From contig MSED01000003.1 in the NCBI GenBank assembly GCA_002099365.1, forward strand, positions 2,914,001 through 2,978,000: DNA of 64,000 bases, given 5' to 3'. The stretch is from Phialophora verrucosa (taxonomy: Eukaryota; Ascomycota; Eurotiomycetes; Chaetothyriales; Herpotrichiellaceae). Shown piece after piece: positions 22,472 through 32,101 of this stretch (position 1 is its first letter; the number at the start of each line of letters is the position of its first letter). Under the pieces are notes generated by a model that saw only the letters and a program-made list of their open reading frames with translations, was not told the origin of the DNA and searched no databases. Made by a program: the position numbers and the translations under genes.

Positions 22472-23090
22472 TTACTTGCTGCCAAAGTAGTCGGCCACAG
22501 CGAAAGCGCCCACAGCACCAGCCACGGTCCCTGCCAGTTGCCAGTCCAATTTGCCCTCGGAGTGTTTCTGGTAGGCGCCGTATCCGATGGCGAGAGTGGC
22601 AATACCCCAGATGAGAGCGTTGCCAATGACCACCGGGTTGTCTCTGTTCTCGTTCAACTTGTGACCATCCTCCTTGAGCTCGTCCTTGATCTTCTTGCCC
22701 TTGGTGGCAGCCTTTTTCTTAGCGCTCTCCGCATCCTTTGAGACCTCATTCGCTGCTGCACGCGCCTTGTCCTCGGCTTCGTGTTCAAGCCTCTCGGCTT
22801 GGGTCTCTGTCTTGACTGCTTGTTCCCGGAAATCAGATGTGACGGAACTGACGTGAGGTGAATCGACGTCGACCAAGCTTGCGGATTCAGATTCGGACGG
22901 TTCGAGCGAAGGAACAGGTGGAGCGCGTCTATAGGTACGAAGTCAGCGATGAACTCCTAGATCACACGCCCTAGCGCCAACGTACGCCTATTGATTGTTA
23001 ATCCAGGGACACCCTCAACGTATGGACATGGCAGCGCACCTCTTCCGCGGACTGCTTGGGCCCTTTGGCAGCAACGTCGGCGTAACTCAT
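22472..23090 (-). CDS. OM14-type mitochondrial outer-membrane protein, with a 2-nt microexon
   Basis: Best model: complement(22472..22928, 22986..22987, 23040..23090), giving 169 aa. Exon 1 codes MSYADVAAKGPKQSAEE, and the main exon resumes at RAPPVPSLEPSESESASLVD. Keeping frame requires a 2-nt exon (GC) between introns of 52 and 57 bp, giving EEARAPPVP. The middle is a charged helix rich in Ala/Lys/Glu (QAERLEHEAEDKARAAANE). The C-terminus has two hydrophobic segments, NPVVIGNALIWGIATLAIGYGAY and LAGTVAGAVGAFAVADYFGSK (split here as seen). This matches the fungal OM14 C-terminal family. Yeast OM14 is an outer-membrane receptor helping ribosome-NAC docking. Family assignment is from recalled consensus. 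Confidence 0.82.
22986..22987 (-). other. Predicted 2-nt microexon of the OM14 gene
   Basis: On the minus strand the order is GAG, intron GTGCGC to CAATAG, the dinucleotide GC, intron GTACGT to CTATAG, then ACGC. GAG-GCA-CGC reads Glu-Ala-Arg and keeps the frame. Branch-like TTAAC and CTGAC sites lie before the two acceptors. Confidence 0.6.
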
Positions 23091-23740
23091 CTCGTCGGGC
23101 GCCTGAAGCAGGACACGGCTCGCAACTGAAGGGAAATTGAGACCTTTTAGGAAGAGTGAGGTGACGGAAATGAAGTCAATTGATTAGAGTGACAATGACG
23201 GAACAGGCAAAAGAGCAGAAGCTCCTGCTGCCAGGTTTCCACGGCAAGTTGGACTGGCAGGCCAGTGCAGGTGGAATGACGAACAGTGGGGTGGTGATCG
23301 GACGAATGATTGGCTGGGTTGTTTCTCCCCAATTGCGATTCCAAGCATGTGCGGGTTTTGGTGAATTCCCTCAGAGCAAGCCAAGCCACTTCACGCTAAG
23401 CCAGACTGGGACTGTGGCTGTACTAGCTCGTTGTGGCTGCTGGAGAAACTCCATCCCCACGGGCTCCAAGAAATCTACCGAGTAACCACCACGACAATCT
23501 TTCCAAGAGCTTACCGACCTTCCTCTTTTGGCAGGGTGGCAGGCCAGGCTACGACGAGGCGATAATCATGGGCAGAATGAGCTCCAACGCCCATGTCCGT
23601 CTTGACCGACTTGCGAAACCTCAACTCTACCAGACAAATTTGTCCCCTCCTTCGTCCTTTGTGACAGAGCTCCAACTCGTGCTGATTAGAGCCCTCGCCG
23701 TCCGAGAACTCACTCAGCGGTCTGGCTTCACAGCGGTAAA
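23091..23740. promoter_or_regulatory. Divergent intergenic region
   Basis: 650 bp between OM14 (minus) and the amino-acid permease (plus), so it carries both promoters. No further gene or repeat seen. Confidence 0.4.
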
Positions 23741-25618
23741 ATGTCCAGCTTTGAGAAGACGTACGACTATCGGGGCCCAGGTGATGATGTCGTCGAGCCT
23801 AAAGGACTGTCTTCTACTCAGTCAAGAGATCTAGTAGACGGCGCGCCAGCCGGATACCATGGTGCGTCTGCGAAAATACTATTAATTCGCTGGCTGTGGA
23901 TCCCTAATAATGGCAGACCGAGACGTATTCGGCAACGAGGACGGCGCCGATATCAAGTACAAGACGCTATCTTGGCCGCTCGTGGCCGTCCTCATGATCG
24001 CCGAGATCGTTTCCAACGGCATGCTCTCCCTACCAGCAGCGACAGCCGTGGTAGGCATTGTGCCCGGGGTCGTCCTGATTGTGTTTCTCGGTAATATGGC
24101 AGCAGAGCCCCCAGTCGATGTCGCTGACAGACGGATGACCAGGGACCTTTGCGCTGTATACCTCGCTAGTCCTCATTGATTTCAAACTCAACCACCCCGA
24201 AGTCCACAACATGGGTGACGCTGGCAAAATTCTCGGAGGCCCTATCCTACGTGAAATATTAGCTGCCGGCACTGTCATCTTCGCCGTCTGCGCTACGGGG
24301 TCGTGAGTTCTCCCAGTCCTTGAATACCCGTGCTCTCTCTTCGTTGTCATTGCCTGGGCAATATCGGAAAATGCTAACGCGAGATACGCAGACAGCTACT
24401 GGCCGGTCAGATAACCCTTGGCGTCTTGTCAGACAACAAGCTCTGCCTGATGTGGTATACAGGTGCGTTTACGAGGCCATCGGGCACGGTCACTGCTGAG
24501 ACGAATCGAATTGCTGACGAGCCAGGCATATTCGCCATCCCAACCCTTATTCTCTCTTTCCCTCGAACCTTGGATCAACTGTCCTGGCTCTGCATCCCTT
24601 CGTGCATCTGTATCCTAGTGGCGGGTGTCGTCGGCATGGCGGCGGCAGGAGCGAACCCAGCACCGGACAGGCACGTCGACGTGGCCCGCTCGGCCAGTTT
24701 CTACGATGCGTTTGTGTCGATCACGAACCCGGTATTTGCGTATGCAGGACATTTCATGTTCTTCATCCTGATCTCGGAGATGAAGAGGCCCCAGGACGCC
24801 AAAAAGGCTGCCTGGGTGTTACAGGTCTTTGCCACCACGTAAGTCTGTGTTTTCCGTACAAGCGGCCCACGAAAGATCTTTCTTTACTCTGTCTTCTGTC
24901 CGCGTCTCTTTGGGCATGAAAAAGGCCCTGCCTGACTTGAGGTCTGTCCTGTAGGTTCTACGTCGTCTTTGCCATCGTCATGTACGTGTACCTTGGACCG
25001 TCAGTCGCATCGCCAGCGTTCTCGTCCCTGCCAACCAAGTGGGCAAAGGCCACGTACGGCATCGCGCTCCCCAACTTCCTGATTGCTGGCTCGCTGTACT
25101 CCCACACGGCGGCAAAACTCTTCTTCATCCGCCTGTTCCGGAAGACCCGACACCTGCACCAGCACACAGTCCTAGGATGGGGAACTTGGACCCTCCTTAT
25201 CGTCCTTGCGAATGGCGCTGCGTTCGTTCTGGCTGTCGGTGTGCCTATCTTTGCGTATCTGGTCAGTATTGCCGCCTCGTTGTTTGCCAGTTGGTATACC
25301 TACGGCATCGCGGGCGCTTTTTGGCTATACGATGCATGGCACGGGCTGGACAAGGGACGCGTAAGAGGCACTTATGGGCTGAGGGCATGGACAGGAAGCC
25401 CATTCAAGACCGCGGTGAACATCGCAACGTTCCTTGCCGGGGCGTTCATTTGTGTTGCAGGTGAGCCTTTGACGTCTCGACATTCGTCTTCCCTTAGCGA
25501 CTGATGGAGAGAGACTTGCTGATGACCTTGAATTCTAATCGTAGGAACCTACGTGTCCGTCAAACTTATCGTCGACGCATACAACAGCGGCGCTGTTGGC
25601 GAGCCTTTCGCCTGCTGA
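23741..25618 (+). CDS. Neutral amino-acid permease (Mtr-like, AAAP family)
   Basis: Spliced as join(23741..23861, 23917..24090, 24143..24302, 24392..24462, 24526..24838, 24955..25460, 25545..25618), giving 472 aa. All six introns have GT-AG ends and all junctions are in phase. It is a polytopic plasma-membrane transporter of the PF01490 type. After a hydrophilic N-terminus (residues 1-55), TM1 begins with LSWPLVAVLMIAEIVSNGML, with the helix-breaking Gly/Pro segment typical of the family. Other hallmarks are GTFALYTS, the LNHPEVHNMGDAG loop, GSQLLAGQITLGVLSDNKLC, YTGIFAIPTLILSFPRTLD and YLGPSVASPAFSSL. The Neurospora mtr family imports neutral aliphatic and aromatic amino acids. It is intron-rich compared with its neighbours. 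Confidence 0.93.
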
Positions 25619-27067
25619 ATTCGCGATCAAAGACGCTTTCAGTACGATAGAGTGCCATGCGGCCGGCCAGGTGCCCCCTCAGAGAGCCAACGGTAGCAGC
25701 TGTAGTCTCACAATGGTAGATCGAGAAAATCCTTGACCGTGCAACTCGCAGTAGTAGACCACCTTTGTCCGACTCGCTGTATTTCCGTGGGATCAAATTG
25801 TCGCCCTGGCCTGTATTTCTGTAGTATCAGATGCCCTCCCTCCTCCAGGGGAGACAATCATAGGCAGAACAGGAATCGATCAGGCCCAATCGGATATAGG
25901 TAGTGCCAGAATCCCAGGGCGGAAGTTGCCCTCCTACTGGGACATGACATTACTGTCGAGACAAACGCTGAGGGGTCAGCTTTTCGACCGCATCAGGTTT
26001 AAGTGTCTGAGTGTCTGAGTGTCTGAGCCATACCAACAGTGGCTTCAGCCGGGATCGGCTCCAGTGACTAGTACCCAGTACCCAGTACCCAGTAACCAGT
26101 GAGCTGATATCTGATAGCTGATAGCTGATAGCTGGTTTGAGCGTGTCACATATTCCTTCGACAGCCAGTGAAGGATCAACGACAAAGCACAGGTGAGAGG
26201 GTATTCTCGGTCAAGCAAGTCAGTCAGTCAATCGCAGTTCCAATCGAAGTGATCGCGGCCGCGACCGAGCCCGACTTCAGCCTCTTCTGTAAGACATCCT
26301 CGTCTCTTTCACAGCCGACATACAATACAGTAGTCAGTAGTCATTTGAAAAGGACCTCCGAAGACTCCTCCCTTCTGACTGAGACACTCACTCACTCACT
26401 CACTCAGTTCCACGTTAGAGCAATTTCTAAGCGTCTATTTCATCATCCATCCAGAATTGATTTCTACCCACATCCTTAGGAGAAAGAGGGGGGAGTCTCA
26501 TGACCGTTAAGTGCCCCGCTCTGTGTGGATGCAGACCACATAATCATTATCATCCCGTGGTAAGTAAATTGGGATCTCGGCATAGTTATGTAGTGTGGAA
26601 TTCCGATCGGAGGGGCAAACCTGAGATAGAGGAACGACCGAAATGTATCTCAACTGCTTCATGTCTAGGGGGAGGTAACATCTGCGGTATTGGTATCATG
26701 CGTAGTCTCGCATGTATGGCACGCCTTCGTGCGTCGTCCGGGGACCATTCACGAGCCAGTCTACGATCAGATAAGGCGGGCTGGAGTGGACGTTGGTATT
26801 ATTGGCTATGCTAATATGTCGCAGGTCTTTCTGGTGGCGACGCTGACGTCTAGACGCTATGCGTCGCTCTTTGGGAGCTCGATTCTCGATGTCCTTGTCG
26901 AGATGCTTGTCTGCCCGTGGCATCTGCAATCCGGTCATAACGATCTTCTCAACGCTTCTCTGCTGTTATGACACCTGCCATTCAGTCATGACGACCTTCT
27001 CAACACCACTTTGCCGCTATGGCATCTGCCATCCAGTCACGGCGATCCTCTCAATGCTTCGCTGCTG
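25619..27067. other. Convergent intergenic region with simple repeats
   Basis: 1449 bp between the 3' ends of the permease and the PFK-2/FBPase-2 gene. It holds a cluster of short tandem repeats (25990-26410) and most of a 51-bp repeat array at its right end. No gene supported. Confidence 0.5.
25996..26136. repeat. Cluster of short tandem repeats
   Basis: Three different short arrays in 140 bp: (GTGTCTGA)n-like near 26002-26027, (CCAGTAC)n near 26068-26098 and (CTGATAG)n near 26103-26134. An ACTC tetranucleotide run follows at about 26386-26405. Confidence 0.8.
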
Positions 27068-27110
27068 CTAGGGCATCTGCAAGCCAGTCATGACAATCTT
27101 GGGTACTGTG
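26918..27110. repeat. 51-bp tandem repeat, four copies, overlapping a stop codon
   Basis: Units start near 26918, 26969, 27020 and 27071, exactly 51 bp apart, each beginning with a form of TGGCATCTGC. Read on the minus strand each unit is 17 codons. The rightmost unit is the C-terminal end and stop codon of the PFK-2/FBPase-2 gene; the others follow in the same frame. Confidence 0.85.
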
Positions 27111-28741
27111 TCTTCTTTCAGCTTTGTGCTTGTTCCGTCGACTTCGCCGACCACGACCTCCGGCATCCCCTCGCTGACACTATCATGATGTTTTGCCGTC
27201 GAGCCCTTCGGCCGCCAGGTCGACACCGCGGGGATATCAGCCTTGAACTTTTCCACTTCTGTGCCATATGCTTTTGGCGTGAGTTTCATAAGGGTGTGCA
27301 GTGGGACTTCCATCCAGGGGGACTTTTCTTGAGGGATCTCCATGAAATACGAGAAAATGCAGCGGACGATGGCTTGGTGCCTGTGAAGATGTTAGGATAG
27401 GTAGCCAGAGGGAGAAGGACGAGACATACGTGATTATCATGACATTCTCGCTGCGCTCCAGTTCCATGATGATCGGCTCCAGACGAATGACGACGTCTCT
27501 GTACGATTCGCCACCTCTGTAGCGATAGTTGTACTTGTCGTCGTCACGGGCTTGGAAGTCCTCTGGGTACGCGTCGGAGATCTCTTGGTACTGAAGACAG
27601 GGAACAAAAAGGTCAGTATACCGGACATTGCACATGAGGGAGGAGACCATGCAATGTGCCAACTCACAGTCATGCCGTCGCAGACGCCACTGTCGAGCTC
27701 GTCGAGAGCCTTCCATTGTAATTTCTCCCAGCCGAGTTCTTCCTGCAGATATCGCGCTGTCTGACTCGTGCGTTTGAGCGTGGAGGTCCAGATTGTGAGC
27801 GGCGCATCCTTGGGCAAGCCCGACTGCTTGACCAGTTCTGGTAGCAGCTTTGCGTATTGCTGGCCGCGGTCTGAGAGGTCTGCATCGCCACCGATCTTCC
27901 CCTCGAGGTTGTACATCGATTCACCGTGTCTCGACAACCAGATGCTTCGGGGCTTGATGTGGAGGTTCGTGAGATAGTACACAAGGCGTGATTGCAGGTA
28001 GTCTTGGATGAGGTTTATGACGACTCGGTCGCCGATATTGATGATCTTCACGTAGGTCAAGTGCCTCTCTGACTCATCGATGGTCTGGTAGACTTTTTCG
28101 TAGTTGCGAATGCGGTCTCGAAAGTCCTTGGCTGCCTCTTCAGGGTCCTGGCCGATGTAGTCGGGTGAGGTGGTTTTGACTTCGAGAATGTTGGCCATGA
28201 TGAGGTCCTCGTCGTCGCATTTGCTCTCAACGAACAGGTGAAGCAGGTTGGCCTCCACGATCTTGTCATGGATCCACTTGCGGCGGGACTTTGTAGAATT
28301 CGTGGCATCAAGAATGGCGACTTTGTTATCCTTATTCTTGAACCAATTGAGCATGTCAGCGACGGCCGCCTCTGCTGCCGCCTTTCGGGCCTTTTCGCCC
28401 TCTGGGTTGTTGACGTCGAAGAACTTCGCGTCAGGGTGAGGATTATCTGTTCGCCGGTATTTGCCGACGTTGAAGACCTCAGCGTTGACTGAAGTCCACC
28501 TCAGATAGCGCTTGACTAAGAGTATCTGGTCAGCTTCTTGGATAGGTTGCGACAGGCACAACGTACCTTTGCCTGCAATCAGGCTCTTCCCTCTGGCCGG
28601 CAAGCCGACCATGACCACCACGATCTGAGTGACATCGCCCTGGAACGACTCGTTAGTATCCGTAGTCTAGGAGAACGCCAGTACAAAACAAGAGCGACAG
28701 CATACTGGGTGGAGGGCGAAGAAGACAGGGTGTTCCGCCAT
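27068..28741 (-). CDS. 6-phosphofructo-2-kinase / fructose-2,6-bisphosphatase
   Basis: Spliced as complement(27068..27380, 27430..27590, 27668..28515, 28567..28639, 28706..28741), giving 476 aa. Four introns (49, 77, 51 and 66 bp) are all in phase. The kinase domain opens with the P-loop VMVGLPARGKS (residues 21-31), then FNVGKYRR and the DATN motif. The phosphatase domain has the catalytic SRHGESMYN (His near residue 230), the acid/base Glu region ALDELDSGVCDGMTYQEI and the second His at H374 in MIITHQAIVRC. Both histidines are present, so it should be bifunctional like yeast Fbp26 and vertebrate PFKFB rather than kinase-only like Pfk26. It sets fructose-2,6-bisphosphate, the activator of PFK-1 and inhibitor of FBPase-1. 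The short N-terminus (MAEHPVFFALHP) rests on one small exon. The stop lies in a 51-bp tandem repeat. Confidence 0.92.
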
Positions 28742-30502
28742 GATGGCGGCTTCTTTCAGGCTGGTTGACAGCCAAAGGGACACAACGCAAGATACAAAGG
28801 GAGAGGCAACGACTGTATCAACGAGAAGAATTGTGCGCGCTCACGTCTAGGCCCATGGTGGGTGAGTTTGTTTGAAATGGCGGAGGCCAGATTGGGGGTT
28901 CTTGGCGATGATGTCGCCCGTATTAACTCAACGCTGGTGTCGATATCGATCACGACGGCGACACTCCTGAAGGACGCCGACGACAACGACAAGCAGACAC
29001 CTCAGTCGAAATCGCGTACTCTCAACGGCCAGATGTGTCCGGAGGGAAATTTCGACAGTCTCGGAAAAATCAGGGTCCGGCTTTGGGGCTGGTTGAAGAT
29101 CTTGCTTCCCCACAACCCAAAGCACAGGATGATCGCGGCTTTACTCCATGCAGAAGGCGAACGCGCTGGCAGAGACCAGAGAACCGGCGTCGTTTGGTGT
29201 ATTGCTGTGTCGGAGGGCTTTATGGTGGCCGCAAGGAGGATGTCTGACCCCTGTCCAGCCTATGTGCCCATTCCGTTCGATCTCCTTGCGGCGCCATCAA
29301 CAATCTGTCGTCACATCTGTTCCTGGCATTGACATGTGCCTCGGCTGACAAGGTGGCTTCTGCTTCCGCCCGGGTGCATTTTGAGGGGCAGTCTCCATCA
29401 GATCTTATACCGGATCTGGGAGGATTGTTGGCTTCGAATAAGTATTCCCACATTTCCGGTCAAGCAGCTTATTGTCCGCAGTCGGCGCTCTCAATTGCAC
29501 AACGAAGCAGGCAAACAGAAAGCGCGTTCGAGAAGTGATGTCATAAGGAAAAGCATGCTTACATCAGATGGTGGGAATGTCCTGTTCAATGTGCTCCTGC
29601 TCAACAAAGATATAGGGCTGGATTGGACGAAACTCATAGTTGCAGGCCCGAGTGCGGTGCGAGTGAGGCTTGTGTGCGCTTCCGTTGGAGTCTGAAGTGG
29701 GCGTGGGGTTCGGATTGCCGCAGTCGCTTCTCTGGCTCAGGCGGGGGAGGTATCTAGGGAACGCGTTGCCGACGTCACATCCAGCGTCAATGAACGATGG
29801 GAGGTGTAAGTCGTCTTCGGTATGGTTCCATCAAGCTTTGCAAGGCTGTGTTGATAAAGTGAGGCTTGCGGAGTGTCGAAATTGTGAAAGAATGGTTGGA
29901 TCTCGGGCGGTGATCGGTCGCCGGCTGCAGACTGCGCTTTGAAGGGTTCAAGGGGAGACCACGGTGACAACACGGGGACTCTGATGATGTAGGAATGTGC
30001 AAAGATGAAGTACCCTGCCGTCTCTCTTCTCAAGGCAGGAGGTTGTGTATCATATTTGATCAGTTGACGGATGCTTGTTATTATGTTGTATTTGGACGGA
30101 AAGCTATGTAGAACGAGCTGCAGCTGCCGCAAATTCTTATCGCCCGGGAACTTGCTTATCAGGCTCAGCATGCCAAAGTCACTCCAGAGGTCCGGGGCTA
30201 TGGTATTGTTGACAACATGTAGTTATTTCTCATTGACCAGAGCTTAACTACTGTTCGCATCGAGGCCCACGTCTCTAGATATCCTCTCGATGGGCTGCGC
30301 TGTATGATTGTCCCCAATTCCAGATTCCTTGAAGCAGCCGTTATTATTCCCCCTTCCCAGCAGTGTTTAAGATACATAAAGAACGCTACGCCTCCAGCTC
30401 TGTTCCATTTCATCCAGCCGAAGAGGCACTTTCTGATCCTTGTGTCGAGCTCGAAGCTCTGCCAACCCTCAATTTGAGTTCCCCCCGATTGCGGGCCCTG
30501 GT
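28742..30502. promoter_or_regulatory. Long intergenic region upstream of PFK-2/FBPase-2
   Basis: 1761 bp between two minus-strand genes. Several open frames of 60-156 codons occur on both strands, but none shows splice signals, a hydrophobicity pattern or family likeness. Presumably it is promoter, long 5' leader and 3' flank. Confidence 0.4.
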
Positions 30503-32101
30503 TTATTTGTATGCCTTGTGAAGCAAGCTGCCCCAGAAGAGAAACTGTATATCAGCACGGCGGCAGTCATGGCCACTGGTCTTCTGGACGGTTGTGTGCT
30601 TTAGGACGCCGTTGTCAGCCTGGAGATTTGCTGAGCAAGACTTGCACAAGAACAACCCGCAACCCCTGCCTTTTCCCTCTCCCTCCTTCAACTTCTCGCC
30701 GTACCGATTTCGCAATTGGTCGGCCACACATCGCCAGAATGCAGGCTGAGTGCATAAAGAACAGGTGTAGTAAACGCCAAGTTTGATAGAAGGACCATTC
30801 AGATAGCTCTTGTCCAGCAACTGCCCAATGTACGCCTTGAACCGGGCGTGCTCAAGGCTGCCAAACTGTTGGATGGAGTGTTCTCTGCATCTTGACGTGT
30901 ACAGGCGCTTAAGCGAACACTCCACGCACATTCTCGTGGCCTCCTTCCCTTGGAGACTATGACCTTTGCGCCACTCCTGCAGCTGTCCATCTGCCCGCCG
31001 GGAGACCTCAGCTTCAATCAGACCATACCCGTAAATCCCATATCTGAAATCACCGCAGAAGTGGCATGGTGGCTGTGAATTCACGGCGTATTTGAAGTCG
31101 ATGGGATGAGACCAAGGCGTCTTAATGATGAATGTGGAGGACGCCATAGGCTTCGCCGGCTGAGGAGAAGGACTGGGTGAGGCGAAGGTGATGGGGTTTT
31201 GTCGCGACGATCCCGCCAATAAGACAGGGGTGCCCAGCATGGCCCGGAATTCAACGTAATGTCTACGCAGCTGGTCGATGGGTCTCTCAGCCACAGGAGA
31301 GGGAGAAGGAGTCGGGTGAGCCAAGGAGGAAGTCACTGCTAAGGCAGATGCGACTTGGATGGCTTCAGTTCGCTTTGGCTCTTCGTCGTCCTCCAGTTTC
31401 GGTGACTGTCTATCGTTCTTGGGAGCACCGCCTTTGAGATGCCCAATCTCACAATGTTCACAGAAGGGGATTTCAGAGACTTTCGTGGCACATCGCTTCT
31501 TAGACTGCTTGCAGGTAGGAGGCCCTTGGGTCTTGGCTGGGGAATCGATCTTCCTCTTGAGACCGCTGCGGGTTGTCCCCTCGTCGATCCTGCAGCTCTC
31601 CTCATCTTGGAGCTCCAGATATGTTTTGCCCGAGTCACGACGGCTATCCCTCCTGGTCCTTTTGTTGCTCTCGTGCCCTTTTTCATAGCCGGCACCACGC
31701 TGACAAGCCAGGGCGTTGAGAAGGAGTCTGCCGCGTGCAGATCTCAACTTCAGCGTCAGCAGAGTGGGAAAAGGAACATGGTCGTCTTTGATATTCTCAG
31801 GCGTGGTATGTGTGGGGTTTGCTGGTTGTTGATCTTGTTTGAGGCGCTTCGCCTTGGATGCTCGCGGATTGATAAGTCGACGCTTTTTCGGGGCTTCAGG
31901 ATTGTACTCGTCGGATGAGGCGTCGCCGTCATCCCAAGCGGTGATATGTGCAAGGTTACAGGGAGCCTTAACTCGTCGAAACTGGTAGTCGTTGCGGAGA
32001 TGACGTTGGATCCTGCTCGGGTTAGGTTTCGAGTCTTTTCGTGCTTCGCGGTAAACTTTGAGGGCATGCTCAAGCCTGCCCTTGGTGTATGTGGCTGCCA
32101 T
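30503..32101 (-). CDS. Orphan Cys-rich, basic, probably nuclear protein
   Basis: An intronless frame, 532 aa from the first ATG (32101). The N-terminal 250 residues are basic and rich in Arg/Lys/Ser (PKKRRLINPRASKAKRLK and similar), like nuclear-localisation regions. The C-terminal 190 residues are compact and Cys-rich: PCHFCGDFRYGIYGYG, TRMCVECSLKRLY, then YYTCSLCTQPAFWRC and GCGLFLCKSCS. These four Cys pairs, with conserved His nearby, look like a zinc-binding domain. I recall similar uncharacterised proteins in many filamentous ascomycetes and can give no function. A shorter Cys pair (CEHCEIGH) lies in the middle. Confidence 0.78.
   Translation of the reverse strand: MAATYTKGRLEHALKVYREARKDSKPNPSRIQRHLRNDYQFRRVKAPCNLAHITAWDDGDASSDEYNPEAPKKRRLINPRASKAKRLKQDQQPANPTHTTPENIKDDHVPFPTLLTLKLRSARGRLLLNALACQRGAGYEKGHESNKRTRRDSRRDSGKTYLELQDEESCRIDEGTTRSGLKRKIDSPAKTQGPPTCKQSKKRCATKVSEIPFCEHCEIGHLKGGAPKNDRQSPKLEDDEEPKRTEAIQVASALAVTSSLAHPTPSPSPVAERPIDQLRRHYVEFRAMLGTPVLLAGSSRQNPITFASPSPSPQPAKPMASSTFIIKTPWSHPIDFKYAVNSQPPCHFCGDFRYGIYGYGLIEAEVSRRADGQLQEWRKGHSLQGKEATRMCVECSLKRLYTSRCREHSIQQFGSLEHARFKAYIGQLLDKSYLNGPSIKLGVYYTCSLCTQPAFWRCVADQLRNRYGEKLKEGEGKGRGCGLFLCKSCSANLQADNGVLKHTTVQKTSGHDCRRADIQFLFWGSLLHKAYK

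Noticed and set aside
22929..23039. Single 111-nt intron model for OM14
   Set aside because: GTGCGC to CTATAG would shift the frame and lose the whole conserved C-terminal half.
29737..30171. Minus-strand frame of 144 codons upstream of PFK-2/FBPase-2
   Set aside because: No likeness to any family, no hydrophobic or charge pattern and no plausible splice partners. Treated as chance.
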